Positions 28,877-38,268 are shown, counted from the stretch's first letter. The stretch: DNA of 64,000 bases from Bradyrhizobium guangxiense (GCF_004114915.1 NZ_CP022220.1:1-64000), one strand, 5' to 3'. The notes: generated by a model from the letters alone, not told the origin. Numbers and translations: made by a program.

Positions 28877-30768
28877 GCAGCGTGAGCCACGCTCCACATG
28901 CTGATGACGGTGGAGCGACCGCCTCGACTGAACGGGGTCCCCGACATTGGGCGGTAACAGCGAACACGATGTTGGGCCACCTCGTCGCGGTCCCAGCCGC
29001 GCTACTCGTCCTGGCCGAAGTCGCAATCCTGGCCGCAGGAATCGTAGGCAGATACGTATTCCGCTCCCCCATCGTCTGGTCCGACGAACTCGCCGGTATT
29101 CTCTTCCTTTGGCTTGCCATGCTCGGCTCCGTCATTGCTTTCCAGCGCGGCGAGCACATGCGTATGACAGCCATCGTCGGCGTGCTCAGTGCCCAGGTGC
29201 GTGCGTTTTTGGACGTGGTGGCGGCCGCAGCCTCGCTGGCGTTTCTTTTGCTCGTCGTTTGGCCGGCCTATGAATTTGCCGCCGACGAGGCCTTCGTCAC
29301 CACGCCGGCGCTGGAGATCATCAACACTTGGCGTGCGGCGGCGCTACCGATCGGAATTGGGCTGATGCTGATCGCCGCGGCCCTCCGGCTCTGCCGAATT
29401 GCCAATCTACGCAGCTTGTTGGCCTCTCTAGCGATCGTCGCCGGTCTCATCCTTGCGTTCGTGCTGCTCGCGCCGGTTTTTAAGCCGCTCGGCAATCTGA
29501 ACCTTCTGATCTTCTTCGTCTTTGTTGTCGGTGCGATGGTCTTTGCCGCCGTTCCGATTGCCTTTGCATTCGGTCTCGCCACCGTGGGTTATCTCACGCT
29601 TACGACGAGCACGCCGGACGTAGTGATGATCGGGCGGATGGATGAAGGGATGAGCCATCTGATCCTGCTCGCCGTGCCTCTTTTCGTCTTCCTGGGCCTG
29701 CTGATCGAGATGACGGGCATGGCTCGCGCAATGGTCGGTTTCCTCGCAAGTCTCCTCGGCCACGTCCGCGGCGGGCTGCACTACGTCCTGGTCGGGGCTA
29801 TGTATCTGGTCTCCGGTATCTCAGGGTCCAAGGCGGCAGATATGGCGGCCGTGGCCCCTGTGCTGTTTCCCGAGATGCGGCAGCGTGGCGCCAAACCCGG
29901 CGACCTCGTTGCGTTGCTGGCCGCCACGGGGGCGCAAACCGAAACGATTCCGCCGTCGCTGGTTCTGATCACGATCGGCTCGGTGACGGGCGTGTCGATC
30001 TCCGCGCTATTCACCGGCGGATTGCTCCCGGGCGTGGTGCTCGCAGTTATGCTCGGGGCGATCGTGTGGTGGCGCTACCGGCGCGAGGACCTCTCTCACG
30101 TCAAAAGGGCGACTGGGCGGGAGATCGGCCGAGCCTTTGTCATTGCTCTTCCTGCGATCGCCTTGCCTTTCGTGATCCGGACCGCCGTCGTCGAAGGCGT
30201 TGCAACGGCAACGGAGGTCTCGACCATCGGCATCTTGTACTCGGCCTGCGCCGGTCTCCTCATTTACCGCCAGTTCGACTGGCGACGCATCTATCCTATG
30301 CTGGTCGAGACGGCCTCCCTGTCGGGCGCGATTCTGCTCATCATCGGCGCCGCGACAGGAATGGCCTGGGCGCTGACCCAGTCGGGATTTTCAGCCTCGC
30401 TTGCCAAGTTCATGACCAGCCTTCCCGGCGGTGTCCCCGTCTTCCTAGCGGTGACGATCGTAACTTTCGTGATTCTAGGCAGCGTGCTGGAGGGGATCCC
30501 AGCCATCGTCTTGTTCGGTCCGCTCCTGTTCCCGATCGCGCGGCAGGTTGGGGTCCACGATGTCCATTACGCAATGGTCGTGGTTCTCGCGATGGGCATC
30601 GGCCTGTTCGCACCGCCGTTTGGGGTCGGCTACTACGCGGCCTGCGCTATCAGCCGCATTAACCCGGACGACGGTATGAGACCAATCGTGGGATACATGA
30701 TTGCGCTGCTCATTGGCACGCTGATCGTCGCCGCGGTGCCCTGGCTGTCTATCGGCTTCCTGAAATAA
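28873..30768 (+). CDS. TRAP transporter fused small + large membrane subunits (DctQM)
   Basis: A 631-residue fusion. Residues ~50-185 are the DctQ part with four helices (including RYVFRSPIVWSDELAGILFL and FQRGEHMRMTAIVG). Residues ~205-631 are the DctM part, with about twelve helices and VPLFVFLGLLIEMTGMARAM, SGISGSKAADMAAVAPVL and PPSLVLITIGSVTGVSISAL. Fused QM subunits are a known variant. It imports the DctP ligand with Na+ or H+. The start overlaps dctP. A GC-rich hairpin without T tract follows the stop. Confidence 0.93.
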   Translation: MSSVSHAPHADDGGATASTERGPRHWAVTANTMLGHLVAVPAALLVLAEVAILAAGIVGRYVFRSPIVWSDELAGILFLWLAMLGSVIAFQRGEHMRMTAIVGVLSAQVRAFLDVVAAAASLAFLLLVVWPAYEFAADEAFVTTPALEIINTWRAAALPIGIGLMLIAAALRLCRIANLRSLLASLAIVAGLILAFVLLAPVFKPLGNLNLLIFFVFVVGAMVFAAVPIAFAFGLATVGYLTLTTSTPDVVMIGRMDEGMSHLILLAVPLFVFLGLLIEMTGMARAMVGFLASLLGHVRGGLHYVLVGAMYLVSGISGSKAADMAAVAPVLFPEMRQRGAKPGDLVALLAATGAQTETIPPSLVLITIGSVTGVSISALFTGGLLPGVVLAVMLGAIVWWRYRREDLSHVKRATGREIGRAFVIALPAIALPFVIRTAVVEGVATATEVSTIGILYSACAGLLIYRQFDWRRIYPMLVETASLSGAILLIIGAATGMAWALTQSGFSASLAKFMTSLPGGVPVFLAVTIVTFVILGSVLEGIPAIVLFGPLLFPIARQVGVHDVHYAMVVVLAMGIGLFAPPFGVGYYAACAISRINPDDGMRPIVGYMIALLIGTLIVAAVPWLSIGFLK

Positions 30769-30891
30769 GACTATCCGGTCCCGTGACCGGACCGCGATCG
30801 GCTGCCACCTTAAGTGACGCGAGCGGATAGAACTTGCTGGCACCGGCAGCAGTTTATAACGCTGGCGAAGCGAAGCGCCCCGATCAGCGTG

Positions 30892-30903
30892 TGAACTGGT
30901 TCA
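30892..30903. promoter_or_regulatory. Perfect dyad upstream of a sigma-54 promoter
   Basis: TGAACTGGTTCA is a 12-base palindrome about 95 bases before the -24 element at 30999, a usual distance for an enhancer-binding protein. With flanks it reads TGT-N10-ATA, one base from the NifA consensus TGT-N10-ACA. The binding protein is not known. Confidence 0.4.
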
Positions 30904-30998
30904 TATGCGCGGCGTGCAGCCTTGGATAACCAACAGAGCGAAGCAGGCTCCGGCTCGGCTGAGGCGGTACGTCAGCCGTTCGTCTTCTGATGAACGCT

Positions 30999-31014
30999 TG
31001 GCCCGCGCTTTGCA
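30999..31014 (+). promoter_or_regulatory. Sigma-54 (-24/-12) promoter of the cyclic-nucleotide-binding protein gene
   Basis: TGGCCC-GCGCT-TTGCA with the invariant GG and GC exactly ten bases apart. It lies 38 bases before the start codon at 31053. It differs from the consensus TGGCAC-N5-TTGCW by two bases in the -24 element. Confidence 0.65.
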
Positions 31015-31052
31015 GGTGATTCATTGCGCCTAAAGCAGCAAAGTAGGCTGCC

Positions 31053-31697
31053 ATGACGTGGATAGAAGCTTGTGGCTATCTGGCCTCTTCGCTCGTCCTC
31101 GTGACATTCTGCATGCACACCATGCTGACTCTGCGGGCCGTCGCCATCTGCAGCAATCTCGCATTCATCGTCTATGCCACTGGCGCCGGTATCTACCCTG
31201 TGCTGATTCTGCACTTTATTTTGCTTCCACTAAACGCTGCCTACTTCGTCCGCATGGTCTTGGTACTACGCCGCGCCAAGCTCGCCGCTAATACAGATCT
31301 TTCTCCGAACTGGCTTCAGCCGTTCATGCACACACAGCGGATCAAGGCTGGAGAGACAATCTTCGAGAAAGGGGATCACGCCGATGCACTCTATCTCATC
31401 GGATCAGGACAAGTCGAGCTTCCCGAAATAGACAAGCTCTTGTATCCAGGAGAGGTTTTTGGTGAGGTTGGGCTGTTCGCCGTGGATCGACGCCGCCGCA
31501 CGCAATCTGCTCGAGCGGCCAGCGATTTGGAGCTTTTCTGGATCAAGGCCGACGCATTAAAGAGGATTTGCGAACGGAACCCTGGCCTCTCGCTGTACTT
31601 TCTTCGTCCTGTAGCCACTCGGCTTAGCTCAAATGCTTCCGAGCGAACAGAGCCCCGGCAAGCCCCGTCCGCGCGTTGCGCTGGGGACATTAGATGA
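31053..31697 (+). CDS. Membrane protein with C-terminal cyclic-nucleotide-binding domain
   Basis: 214 residues. The first ~75 form two to three membrane helices (CGYLASSLVLVTFCMHTMLT, AVAICSNLAFIVYATGAGIY, VLILHFILLPLNAAYFV). Residues ~88-195 form a cNMP-binding fold: RIKAGETIFEKGDHADALYL, GSGQVELPE, and the phosphate-binding-cassette-like GEVFGEVGLFAVDRRRRTQSA, although the usual Arg-Thr/Ser cassette is only partly conserved. The target and ligand are unknown. A sigma-54 promoter lies directly upstream, suggesting expression with nitrogen or symbiosis/hydrogen genes. It is monocistronic. Confidence 0.8.
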   Translation: MTWIEACGYLASSLVLVTFCMHTMLTLRAVAICSNLAFIVYATGAGIYPVLILHFILLPLNAAYFVRMVLVLRRAKLAANTDLSPNWLQPFMHTQRIKAGETIFEKGDHADALYLIGSGQVELPEIDKLLYPGEVFGEVGLFAVDRRRRTQSARAASDLELFWIKADALKRICERNPGLSLYFLRPVATRLSSNASERTEPRQAPSARCAGDIR

Positions 31698-31754
31698 ACC
31701 GCATACGCTCTCGCTGACACCGCGGTGGCGGGCGTTGCGTAGCTTCTTTGATCT

Positions 31755-31991
31755 CTACGCTTTGTGGTGAGCGATATTGTAATCTCCCGGCATGCATTTG
31801 TGCCGCTGAATATGCCAAGTATCTGAGCGGTAAATTGGATGCGCTTCTTTCCACTGGGCCAGCCCTGTCTGGCCGTTCATAACGCAGCCCTGGAAAGTAA
31901 GCGTGCTGTCGAATGCAGAGCTCGTCACGATCTTATCAACGCAATCGGCGGATGCAAATTGGCAAAGCACGGCAACCATCGTCACGAACAA
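31755..31991 (-). CDS. Small secreted Cys-containing protein, 78 aa, function unknown
   Basis: The N-terminus MFVTMVAVLCQFASA looks like a signal peptide. The mature part has three Cys (near residues 17, 36 and 66), and GQTGLAQWKEAHPIYRSDTW precedes a His-rich end (HIQRHKC, IAHHKA). It resembles, from memory, a short hypothetical protein frequent in Bradyrhizobium, often with paired Cys for a disulfide. No function is known. It is convergent with the cyclic-nucleotide-binding protein gene. Confidence 0.6.
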   Translation of the reverse strand: MFVTMVAVLCQFASADCVDKIVTSSAFDSTLTFQGCVMNGQTGLAQWKEAHPIYRSDTWHIQRHKCMPGDYNIAHHKA

Positions 31992-32304
31992 ATCGTCCTC
32001 GAAATGAAACTCTTCAAAAACAAACTATGGACCTATGGACTGCAATTACCACAAGAGCTGCTCTCGTGCTAGCTGATGGTGGCTTTTTGACCAGCTCATA
32101 AAGCAAAGACGGGAAGCGGAGTCAGCAAATCGGCCAACTGGTGGAGGAGCATCGAATATCCAGGCTCAAAGTCTTTTGGGTACGTATGCATCCCTGGGGC
32201 TGATAATCGATCGGAATGCAGCGACACTTCCAGCTCCATCCTCCTCCTTGTTGATTGTCTCCTTGGTTTGAGATTTGATGCGAAATCATTTCAGATGAGG
32301 TCCT
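31992..32304. other. Intergenic region, no recognised content
   Basis: About 310 lower-GC bases between two small genes. Open frames exist on both strands, but none has a credible start site or family resemblance. No promoter or repeat was recognised. Confidence 0.5.
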
Positions 32305-32484
32305 ATGAGCGTCAAGGCCGTGATGGCAACAATCCTGCAGCACGAGCTCGCCTCCCGTGGCGTGAACTCACTCACGCGTTCTGATTACGAGGCGGTTATT
32401 GAGCAGCTGATCAAAAAGCTGACAGAGCTAGAGTTTGAGCTCCGCTCGCGATCAACTAACGGCTCGCAAGGAGTTCCGACCTAA
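32305..32484 (+). CDS. Small protein, 59 aa, function unknown
   Basis: ATG preceded by GATGAGG at good spacing. The product starts MSVKAVMATILQHELASRG and continues with a strongly helical, amphipathic stretch (SDYEAVIEQLIKKLTELEFE) that could form a coiled coil, then a short polar tail. No cysteine, signal peptide or membrane segment. No family is recognised. The composition and ribosome-binding site look real, but the short length limits certainty. Confidence 0.5.
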   Translation: MSVKAVMATILQHELASRGVNSLTRSDYEAVIEQLIKKLTELEFELRSRSTNGSQGVPT

Positions 32485-32961
32485 CCAATCACTCAACTCG
32501 CGTCGTAGCCGGACGAGTAATTGCCCAACTTCCGTTCGCGGCTCCGCGACATAGGCCGTCCTGGTGGGCGACGATCACGGCACTTCAACTGGCGGCACCG
32601 CCATGCTGACCAAAACAAAACATAACATCACCTCGCGCCCTGCCATTTACGTTAACTGCAGCCGAGATTTGCGGAGGAGCCGCCGCCGGGCCATCTCGTG
32701 CCTGTCAGCTATCGCTACTGCACCTGGGGCAGGGCAATTTCAAGTAGCTGACGCCGGGGCCGGTGGCCATAATCCTCGGCAAGCCAGCGGCCCCACTTGT
32801 CTTAGCTCCTGTTTTGAACTGTTCATGCTCGTATGTATCCGCCCCAGGCGCGCCGTCGCGAAATGCTAAGACCGCGAGCTGCCGCCAACTCATCTGCGGC
32901 CTGCACCAGCTAGTTGCTCTGTGCCAAGTGCCGCGTGCCGACCGGAAACGAGTTTCCAACC
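32485..32961. other. Intergenic region without convincing genes
   Basis: 477 bases between a small plus-strand gene and the 3' end of the SMP-30 gene. Short overlapping open frames on both strands (for example 32564-32869 plus, 32705-32959 minus) lack recognisable domains and ribosome-binding sites. A small GGAAAC/GTTTCC dyad lies near 32943-32956, just past the SMP-30 stop, without a T tract. Confidence 0.5.
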
Positions 32962-33852
32962 TTAACCGAATTTAGGCAGATGTAGAGGCACCCCTTCGCA
33001 GGGCACATCGAGCTCTTCAACCTGGCCCTTGCCGACCTCTGTCACGCGCAACTTCTTGCCTTCAATCGTGAAGGCGCAATTTGTCGGTTGCGGCCCATCC
33101 AGCATGAGCCGGTCCACGACGTTGCCGCCGCGGTCGAGCACAGTGACGTTCTTCTGATTATAGACTGTGCAATAGAGCCGGCCGTCGGTGCCAAAAGCCA
33201 TCCCGTCGGGCCCCTTGAAGTCAGGATTGGAGTCGGGCTGCAGCACATTGCCGAAAACAACACGTTCAGGCATTGGCTTGCCGAGTACGTCATAGCGGTA
33301 GATTTCGCCTGTGAACGATGCGTTGGCATAGAGATGGTCGTCGGGCCCGAAAGCAATCCCGTTGGTGAATCGGATCTTGCGATCGAGGACGCGAAGGACC
33401 TTCATGGCCGCGGGATCGATTTCGTAGACGCGGCCGTCCCAATCAAGGTCCATATAGCCCTCGACGAAGGCCTGCCCGTTGATGAAATCCTCAGCCGCCA
33501 TGCCTGAATCAGTCATGTAGAGTAGTCCGTTGGGGCCGAAGCAGAGGTCATTCGGAAATAGAAAGCGATCGGCGCCTTCGCCCTGCATGCGCCGGATCTC
33601 GTTTCCGGCTTGGTCGATGCAAATCAGCGCCCGCAGGCCCGCTTCCGCGATCCAGATGCGGCCGTGGCCGTCCGTCGTCAGTCCGTTCGGGCGGCCGCCC
33701 GTCGCGCGAACCACTCTGCGATTGCCTCGCTGATCGAGCCGCGTGATGCACAACGTCGATGCGGACATCTCCGTGACATACATCGATCCGTCGGGGAGGC
33801 AGATTGGCCCCTCGGGCGCTCCGATTCCGCTAGCAAAAAGTCTCGATGCCAT
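32962..33852 (-). CDS. SMP-30/gluconolactonase-type sugar lactonase
   Basis: A 296-residue six-bladed beta-propeller of the SMP-30/regucalcin family. The metal ligands are visible: Glu in GAPEGPICLPDGSMYVTE near residue 13, Asn in FTNGIAFGPDDH near 149, and Asp in GPDGMAFGTDGRLY near 203. These enzymes hydrolyse sugar lactones in the cytoplasm. It is last in the minus-strand ABC operon, 45 bases after the ATPase stop, so the imported sugar is probably oxidised to a lactone. No sugar dehydrogenase lies in the same operon. Confidence 0.88.
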   Translation of the reverse strand: MASRLFASGIGAPEGPICLPDGSMYVTEMSASTLCITRLDQRGNRRVVRATGGRPNGLTTDGHGRIWIAEAGLRALICIDQAGNEIRRMQGEGADRFLFPNDLCFGPNGLLYMTDSGMAAEDFINGQAFVEGYMDLDWDGRVYEIDPAAMKVLRVLDRKIRFTNGIAFGPDDHLYANASFTGEIYRYDVLGKPMPERVVFGNVLQPDSNPDFKGPDGMAFGTDGRLYCTVYNQKNVTVLDRGGNVVDRLMLDGPQPTNCAFTIEGKKLRVTEVGKGQVEELDVPCEGVPLHLPKFG

Positions 33853-33897
33853 GCTTTTCCCCCTGCATCCCGTTGTTGGGTTTGCGAACTCTTGCGC

Positions 33898-35001
33898 TTA
33901 GGCGATGACCGAGCCTGTGGCCGGATCGATCAGCACCATCCGATTGAGGTCGATGGCGAGCTGGATTCGCTCGCCATGGCTCTGAACATCATGTGCTTGC
34001 AGCTCCGCGACTGCGTCTACTCCGCCGATCTTGATGGTCGTGAAGGTACGAGTACCTGTAGGCTGGATGAGATCGGCGACCGCTGAATAGGGCACCACCC
34101 CATCGCGCAATGGTCCGTCGCCGGCTCGGCCGAAATGCTGAGGCCGAATGCCGACAATGACCTCACGTCCCGCCACGCTAGAAAGGGCAGTGGCCTTCGC
34201 AGGCGGCACAGTCAGGGACTCTCCGGAACCGAAAACGACAGAAAGCCCGCCATTCATCGCCGTCAGGGTTGCCGGTATGAGATTGATCGAAGGAGAGCCG
34301 AGGAAGCCCGCCACGAAGCCCGTTCGCGGCCGCTCGAACAGTTCGAGTGGAGCTCCCTGCTGCTCTATTTTTCCATCGCGTAGCAGCACGATACGATCCG
34401 CCAGCGTCATCGCCTCGACCTGATCGTGTGTAACGTAGATCATTGTGGTGGTGATCTCGTGATGCAGACGCTTGATCTCGGTTCGCATTTCGTCACGCAA
34501 TTGGGCGTCCAGATTCGAGAGCGGCTCGTCAAACAAGAAAAGATCCGCCTTGCGAACGATGGCCCGTCCGATCGCGACGCGTTGACGCTGTCCACCGGAG
34601 AGCTGACGTGGATAACGCTGGAGGAGATTGCCGATGCCGAGCATCTCGGCGGCTTCGCTGACCCGCTTCCTGATCTCGATTTCTGGCGTCTTGCGGGCGC
34701 GCAGGCCGAACGCGATATTCTCATTGACGGTTAAATAGGGATAGAGTGCGTAGTTCTGAAAGACCATCGCAATGTTGCGTTCGCGCGGACGCAGATCGTT
34801 GACGATAGCGCCGCCAATCGCGATCGTGCCGTCGTCCGGATCTTCGAGACCGGCGATCGTCCGCAAAAGCGTGCTCTTGCCGCAGCCTGACGGACCCACG
34901 AGCACAGCGAATTCGCCATCGCTGATGGTTAAGTCTAGTCCCCGAACGGCATGCACGTTACCGTAGTATTTGTGCACTCCGGTCAACTTGACGTCGGCCA
35001 C
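33898..35001 (-). CDS. Sugar ABC transporter ATP-binding protein (UgpC/MalK type)
   Basis: 367 residues with Walker [10 protein letters not shown] near residue 38, signature [14 protein letters not shown] near 135, Walker [13 protein letters not shown] near 156 and switch His in [15 protein letters not shown]-type C-terminal domain contains VGIRPQHFG. It powers the two permeases encoded just upstream in the same direction. The gap to the preceding permease gene is ten bases. Confidence 0.93.
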   Translation of the reverse strand: MADVKLTGVHKYYGNVHAVRGLDLTISDGEFAVLVGPSGCGKSTLLRTIAGLEDPDDGTIAIGGAIVNDLRPRERNIAMVFQNYALYPYLTVNENIAFGLRARKTPEIEIRKRVSEAAEMLGIGNLLQRYPRQLSGGQRQRVAIGRAIVRKADLFLFDEPLSNLDAQLRDEMRTEIKRLHHEITTTMIYVTHDQVEAMTLADRIVLLRDGKIEQQGAPLELFERPRTGFVAGFLGSPSINLIPATLTAMNGGLSVVFGSGESLTVPPAKATALSSVAGREVIVGIRPQHFGRAGDGPLRDGVVPYSAVADLIQPTGTRTFTTIKIGGVDAVAELQAHDVQSHGERIQLAIDLNRMVLIDPATGSVIA

Positions 35002-35011
35002 TCTAATCTCC

Positions 35012-35851
35012 TCAACCTTTGACGGCGCCGAGCGAGATGCCGCGCACGAGATAGCGCTGCATTACCGTAACTGCGACGAAGATCGGCAAAGTCCCCAGGA
35101 CGGACATCGCCGCGATTTTGGCCCAGAAGTTCGACTGGCCACCGAAATAGTGCGTCAGCATGACCGGAAAAGTGATCACTTCGGTACGCGTGAGCACCAG
35201 CGCGAAGAGGAAGTCGTTCCAGGCGAACACGAAAGTAAAGACCGAAGTCGCCATGAGCCCCGGGCGCACCATCGGGAAGACGACTTTCCAGATGACCTGC
35301 CATCGGTTCAGTCCGTCGACGAGGGCGCTTTCCTCCAGCTCGAGCGGAACATCAACGATATAACCCCGCATCATCCAGATGACATAGGGCAGATTGAACG
35401 CGGTATAGAGCACGATCAGGCCGAAGTAGCCGTCAACCAAACCGAAATAGACGTAGATGAGGAAGATCGGGAAGACGACCGCAATCGGCGGGATCATGCG
35501 CTGGGAAATGATCCACATCGCAAGGTTCTCGCCACCCGTGCCGAAGCGGGCGAGGCTGTAGGCGCATAGGGTACCAAGAATGATGGCAATGGCGGAGCTA
35601 ACGCCGGCGACGATCAGGCTGTTCAGGATGGCCATGACGTCACCATCCTTGAATAGGACATAATAATTCGAGAACTGGATCTGCCCAGGCATCCACAATG
35701 GCGGCACGTGATAGATCTCGTCCGGCGTCTTGAACGAAATCATAAACAGCCAATAAACCGGAAATAGAAACAGCAAAGTGACGACGCCGGCGCCGATATA
35801 GCGTAGCACCAGAACGCGCCCCTTCCTGGTGGGCAGCTTCATCAGCCTCAT
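35012..35851 (-). CDS. Sugar ABC transporter permease (MalG type)
   Basis: 279 residues starting [12 protein letters not shown], six predicted helices (first: [20 protein letters not shown]). The EAA loop is [18 protein letters not shown] near residue 172. A longer frame to 36070 only reads through the upstream gene; the ATG at 35851 overlaps the stop of the first permease (ATGA) and is chosen. It pairs with the gene at 35848-36774. Confidence 0.9.
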   Translation of the reverse strand: MRLMKLPTRKGRVLVLRYIGAGVVTLLFLFPVYWLFMISFKTPDEIYHVPPLWMPGQIQFSNYYVLFKDGDVMAILNSLIVAGVSSAIAIILGTLCAYSLARFGTGGENLAMWIISQRMIPPIAVVFPIFLIYVYFGLVDGYFGLIVLYTAFNLPYVIWMMRGYIVDVPLELEESALVDGLNRWQVIWKVVFPMVRPGLMATSVFTFVFAWNDFLFALVLTRTEVITFPVMLTHYFGGQSNFWAKIAAMSVLGTLPIFVAVTVMQRYLVRGISLGAVKG

Positions 35852-36774
35852 CGCGCAATCTCCATGCGCTTGAGGACAAGCGTGGTAATGAGAGTGAGCA
35901 GCGCAATCACCAGGAAGGAGATCGCGGCGGTGTAGCTGGTTTCGAATTGCGAGAAGCCCTGCACATAGGTGTAGAGTGAAATCGTCTCGGTCATCGAGCC
36001 CGGCCCGCCTTCGGTGAGGGCCCAGATGATGTCGAAGATGCGCACGAGGTCGAGGCCGCGGATAAGGCATGCAACAGCTATCACGGGCGCGATCGCCGGC
36101 AGAATGATCGCGCGAAGCACGCGCAGATACGATGCCCCATCGATCTCAGCAGCCTCCAGTTGAGACTGATCGACATTGGACAACGCAGCGAGCAGCAGCA
36201 GAAACATGAACGGCGACCACTGCCAAACTTCGCAGATGATGATCGCCGGATAGACGTAAGCAGGGTTGACGGTCCACAGGATCCGGATCGGTTCGCCGGC
36301 GAAAAAGCTGAGTATCTCACCGATGGGACCAAAGCGGACGTCGAACAACAGGCGCCAGGTCGCACCAGCAACAATCGGAGAGATCACCGTCGGCAGCACC
36401 AAGAGCGCGACGAAGAGCTGGCGCCCGGGCATGCGGTCGATGAAGAGCTGCGCCATCAGGAAGCCGATCAGTAGCTCGAGAGGCAGGGCGATTGCTGTGA
36501 TGATCGCGGTGTGGCCGAGCGATGCCCACAAACGGGTATCTCTGAACAACTCCGCATAGTTCAGCAAGCCGGCGAAAGACGTATCATTGTCCGTCATCGT
36601 GATGCGCTGGAAGCTCACGATCAACGAGTAGATGAGGGGAAAGAGGCCGACGAGGAGAAGAACCAATATTGCGGGCGCAACGATGAGATAGGGTAGGCGG
36701 TCCTCGAGCACACGCCCGAGCCGGCTCGGGCGGCGATGTTCAGTGCCATTAAAGCTTAAAGAGAACGTCATCAT
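35848..36774 (-). CDS. Sugar ABC transporter permease (MalF type)
   Basis: About 308 residues with six helices (for example LIVAPAILVLLLVGLFPLIY). The EAA loop is QSQLEAAEIDGASYLRVLRA near residue 209. The frame extends to 36831, but that part lies across the hairpin next to the binding-protein gene; the ATG pair at 36774/36771 is the likely start. It is downstream of the binding-protein gene on the minus strand. Confidence 0.88.
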   Translation of the reverse strand: MMTFSLSFNGTEHRRPSRLGRVLEDRLPYLIVAPAILVLLLVGLFPLIYSLIVSFQRITMTDNDTSFAGLLNYAELFRDTRLWASLGHTAIITAIALPLELLIGFLMAQLFIDRMPGRQLFVALLVLPTVISPIVAGATWRLLFDVRFGPIGEILSFFAGEPIRILWTVNPAYVYPAIIICEVWQWSPFMFLLLLAALSNVDQSQLEAAEIDGASYLRVLRAIILPAIAPVIAVACLIRGLDLVRIFDIIWALTEGGPGSMTETISLYTYVQGFSQFETSYTAAISFLVIALLTLITTLVLKRMEIAR

Positions 36775-36795
36775 CAATCCAGGAATCGCGCCGCA

Positions 36796-36814
36796 CGGGA
36801 GGCGGTGCCTCCCG
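36796..36814 (-). promoter_or_regulatory. Stem-loop between binding-protein and permease genes
   Basis: CGGGAGGC (36796-36803) pairs perfectly with GCCTCCCG (36807-36814), loop of three. There is no T tract, so it is more likely an mRNA-stabilising or dosage element than a terminator. It occupies the same place as the hairpin at 8357-8393 in the other sugar ABC operon. Confidence 0.65.
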
Positions 36815-36831
36815 CGCGCCCTCCAAGCCAA

Positions 36832-38268
36832 CTATTGCGGATAAGCGCCTGGTTTTGCTGCCCAGACCTTATAAACCGCCTTCTGGTTTTCAATGCCCAC
36901 CTTCTCGGTGATGGCATCAAACTGCTGCGCCATGCGGTCGAGAATGGTCTTCGGATCTTCGCCGGCCCAGAGGCTCGAAATGGCCTTGGTCATCGCCTCG
37001 TCGTACTTGTCCTGCTGCAGCAGGGAGAGATCGAGCAGGCCCTTCTCGCCAGATGTCTTGATCGTGTCGAGATAGGCAGGAGCATCAGGCCAGAGCGCAC
37101 GGTATTTCTCGCTCGCGTAGTGCGACAGGCGGAAGGGATCGCGGAGCGTATAGGGGAGCTGCACGCGCTCAAGGCTGGTCTTCTTGCTGTTCAGCCATTG
37201 GATGAAGAGATAAGCGGCCTCCTTGTTCTTGCTCGTGGCCGAGACGGACAGGTCGAAACCGACGCCAAGCTCCGGGCGACCGAGGGGCGTGAGCGCATAC
37301 CCGACCTTGCCGGCGACTTGCGATTTGGGTACCCATTTCAGCGCTTCCTCGCCCGAGCCGTAGCCGGCGGCCCAACGCCCATAAGGGGGCCAGGAGATCG
37401 TCATGGCGGTGGTGCCCTGGAGGAACGCGGCCAAGTTGTCGACGAAATTCCATTGCTCCACGCCTGGTGGCATGAACTTGTTCTCGGCCAACATCTGCTT
37501 GAAGACCTTCAGGCCGACATCGCTGTTCACCGTCGATTTCATCGTATCGGCATTGAAGAACTTGCCGCCCTCCATGCGGAAACGTTCCTGGAACATGTAT
37601 TGCGGATAAGGCGCAGTTCGGAAGAAGCCGGCGCCATAGACCTTGGGCGCCATCTTGTCAGTGATGAACTGTCCGATGTCGTCAAGCTGCTTCCAATCCT
37701 TGGGCGGAGCGAGCTCGTAGCCGAACTTGGCCTTGAACCCCTCCTTCATCTTCGGATCCTCGAAAATGTCTTTGCGGTAGTAGAGCAGCATCACATCGCC
37801 GTCGTCCGGGAAGCCGAAGATCTTGCCGTCATACTGCATCTGGTTGTCGCGATAGGCTGCGGCGATGTCCTGCAACTCGTCGCGATAGCCGAACTTGTCG
37901 ACATATTTGTCCAGGGGCTCGAGCGCTCCGGCCCCGGCCAGGTCGGGCATCCAGGATGGAATGACGTTCAGTGCGTCATAGGCCCCGGCGCCCGACTTGA
38001 AATCCTGCATGATCTTGGTGAACATCTGGTCGGTCGGCACCTCGACCACCTTCACCTTGATGCCAGTGAGCTTCTCCCATTTCGGACCCGAATAGTTGAG
38101 CGGGTCGAGCGATTGAAGGCCCGCCTCCCAGACGATACTGATCGTCGTGCCCGCATATTTCTTTGCTGCTTCGACAGCAATGTCGGCGGCATCCTTATCA
38201 GCGGCAGGAGCCGATACACCTGTGAGCGCAAGGATAGCGGCCACGCCCAACAATGTCCTGAACTTCAT
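36832..38268 (-). CDS. Sugar ABC transporter, periplasmic substrate-binding protein
   Basis: 478 residues, first gene of the minus-strand ABC operon. A Sec signal peptide (MKFRTLLGVAAILALTGVSA, cleavage near APAADK) precedes a family 1 binding domain with GIKVKVVEVPTDQMFTKIMQ near 90, FPDDGDVMLLYYRKDIFED near 158, and GFDLSVSATSKNKEAAYLFI near 359. The ATG has GAGGAGGAAG upstream. The ligand is unknown; the lactonase at the operon end suggests an aldose. Confidence 0.9.
   Translation of the reverse strand: MKFRTLLGVAAILALTGVSAPAADKDAADIAVEAAKKYAGTTISIVWEAGLQSLDPLNYSGPKWEKLTGIKVKVVEVPTDQMFTKIMQDFKSGAGAYDALNVIPSWMPDLAGAGALEPLDKYVDKFGYRDELQDIAAAYRDNQMQYDGKIFGFPDDGDVMLLYYRKDIFEDPKMKEGFKAKFGYELAPPKDWKQLDDIGQFITDKMAPKVYGAGFFRTAPYPQYMFQERFRMEGGKFFNADTMKSTVNSDVGLKVFKQMLAENKFMPPGVEQWNFVDNLAAFLQGTTAMTISWPPYGRWAAGYGSGEEALKWVPKSQVAGKVGYALTPLGRPELGVGFDLSVSATSKNKEAAYLFIQWLNSKKTSLERVQLPYTLRDPFRLSHYASEKYRALWPDAPAYLDTIKTSGEKGLLDLSLLQQDKYDEAMTKAISSLWAGEDPKTILDRMAQQFDAITEKVGIENQKAVYKVWAAKPGAYPQ

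Noticed and set aside
32564-32975. Overlapping small frames on both strands
   Set aside because: Mutually exclusive, no recognisable family, no credible starts.
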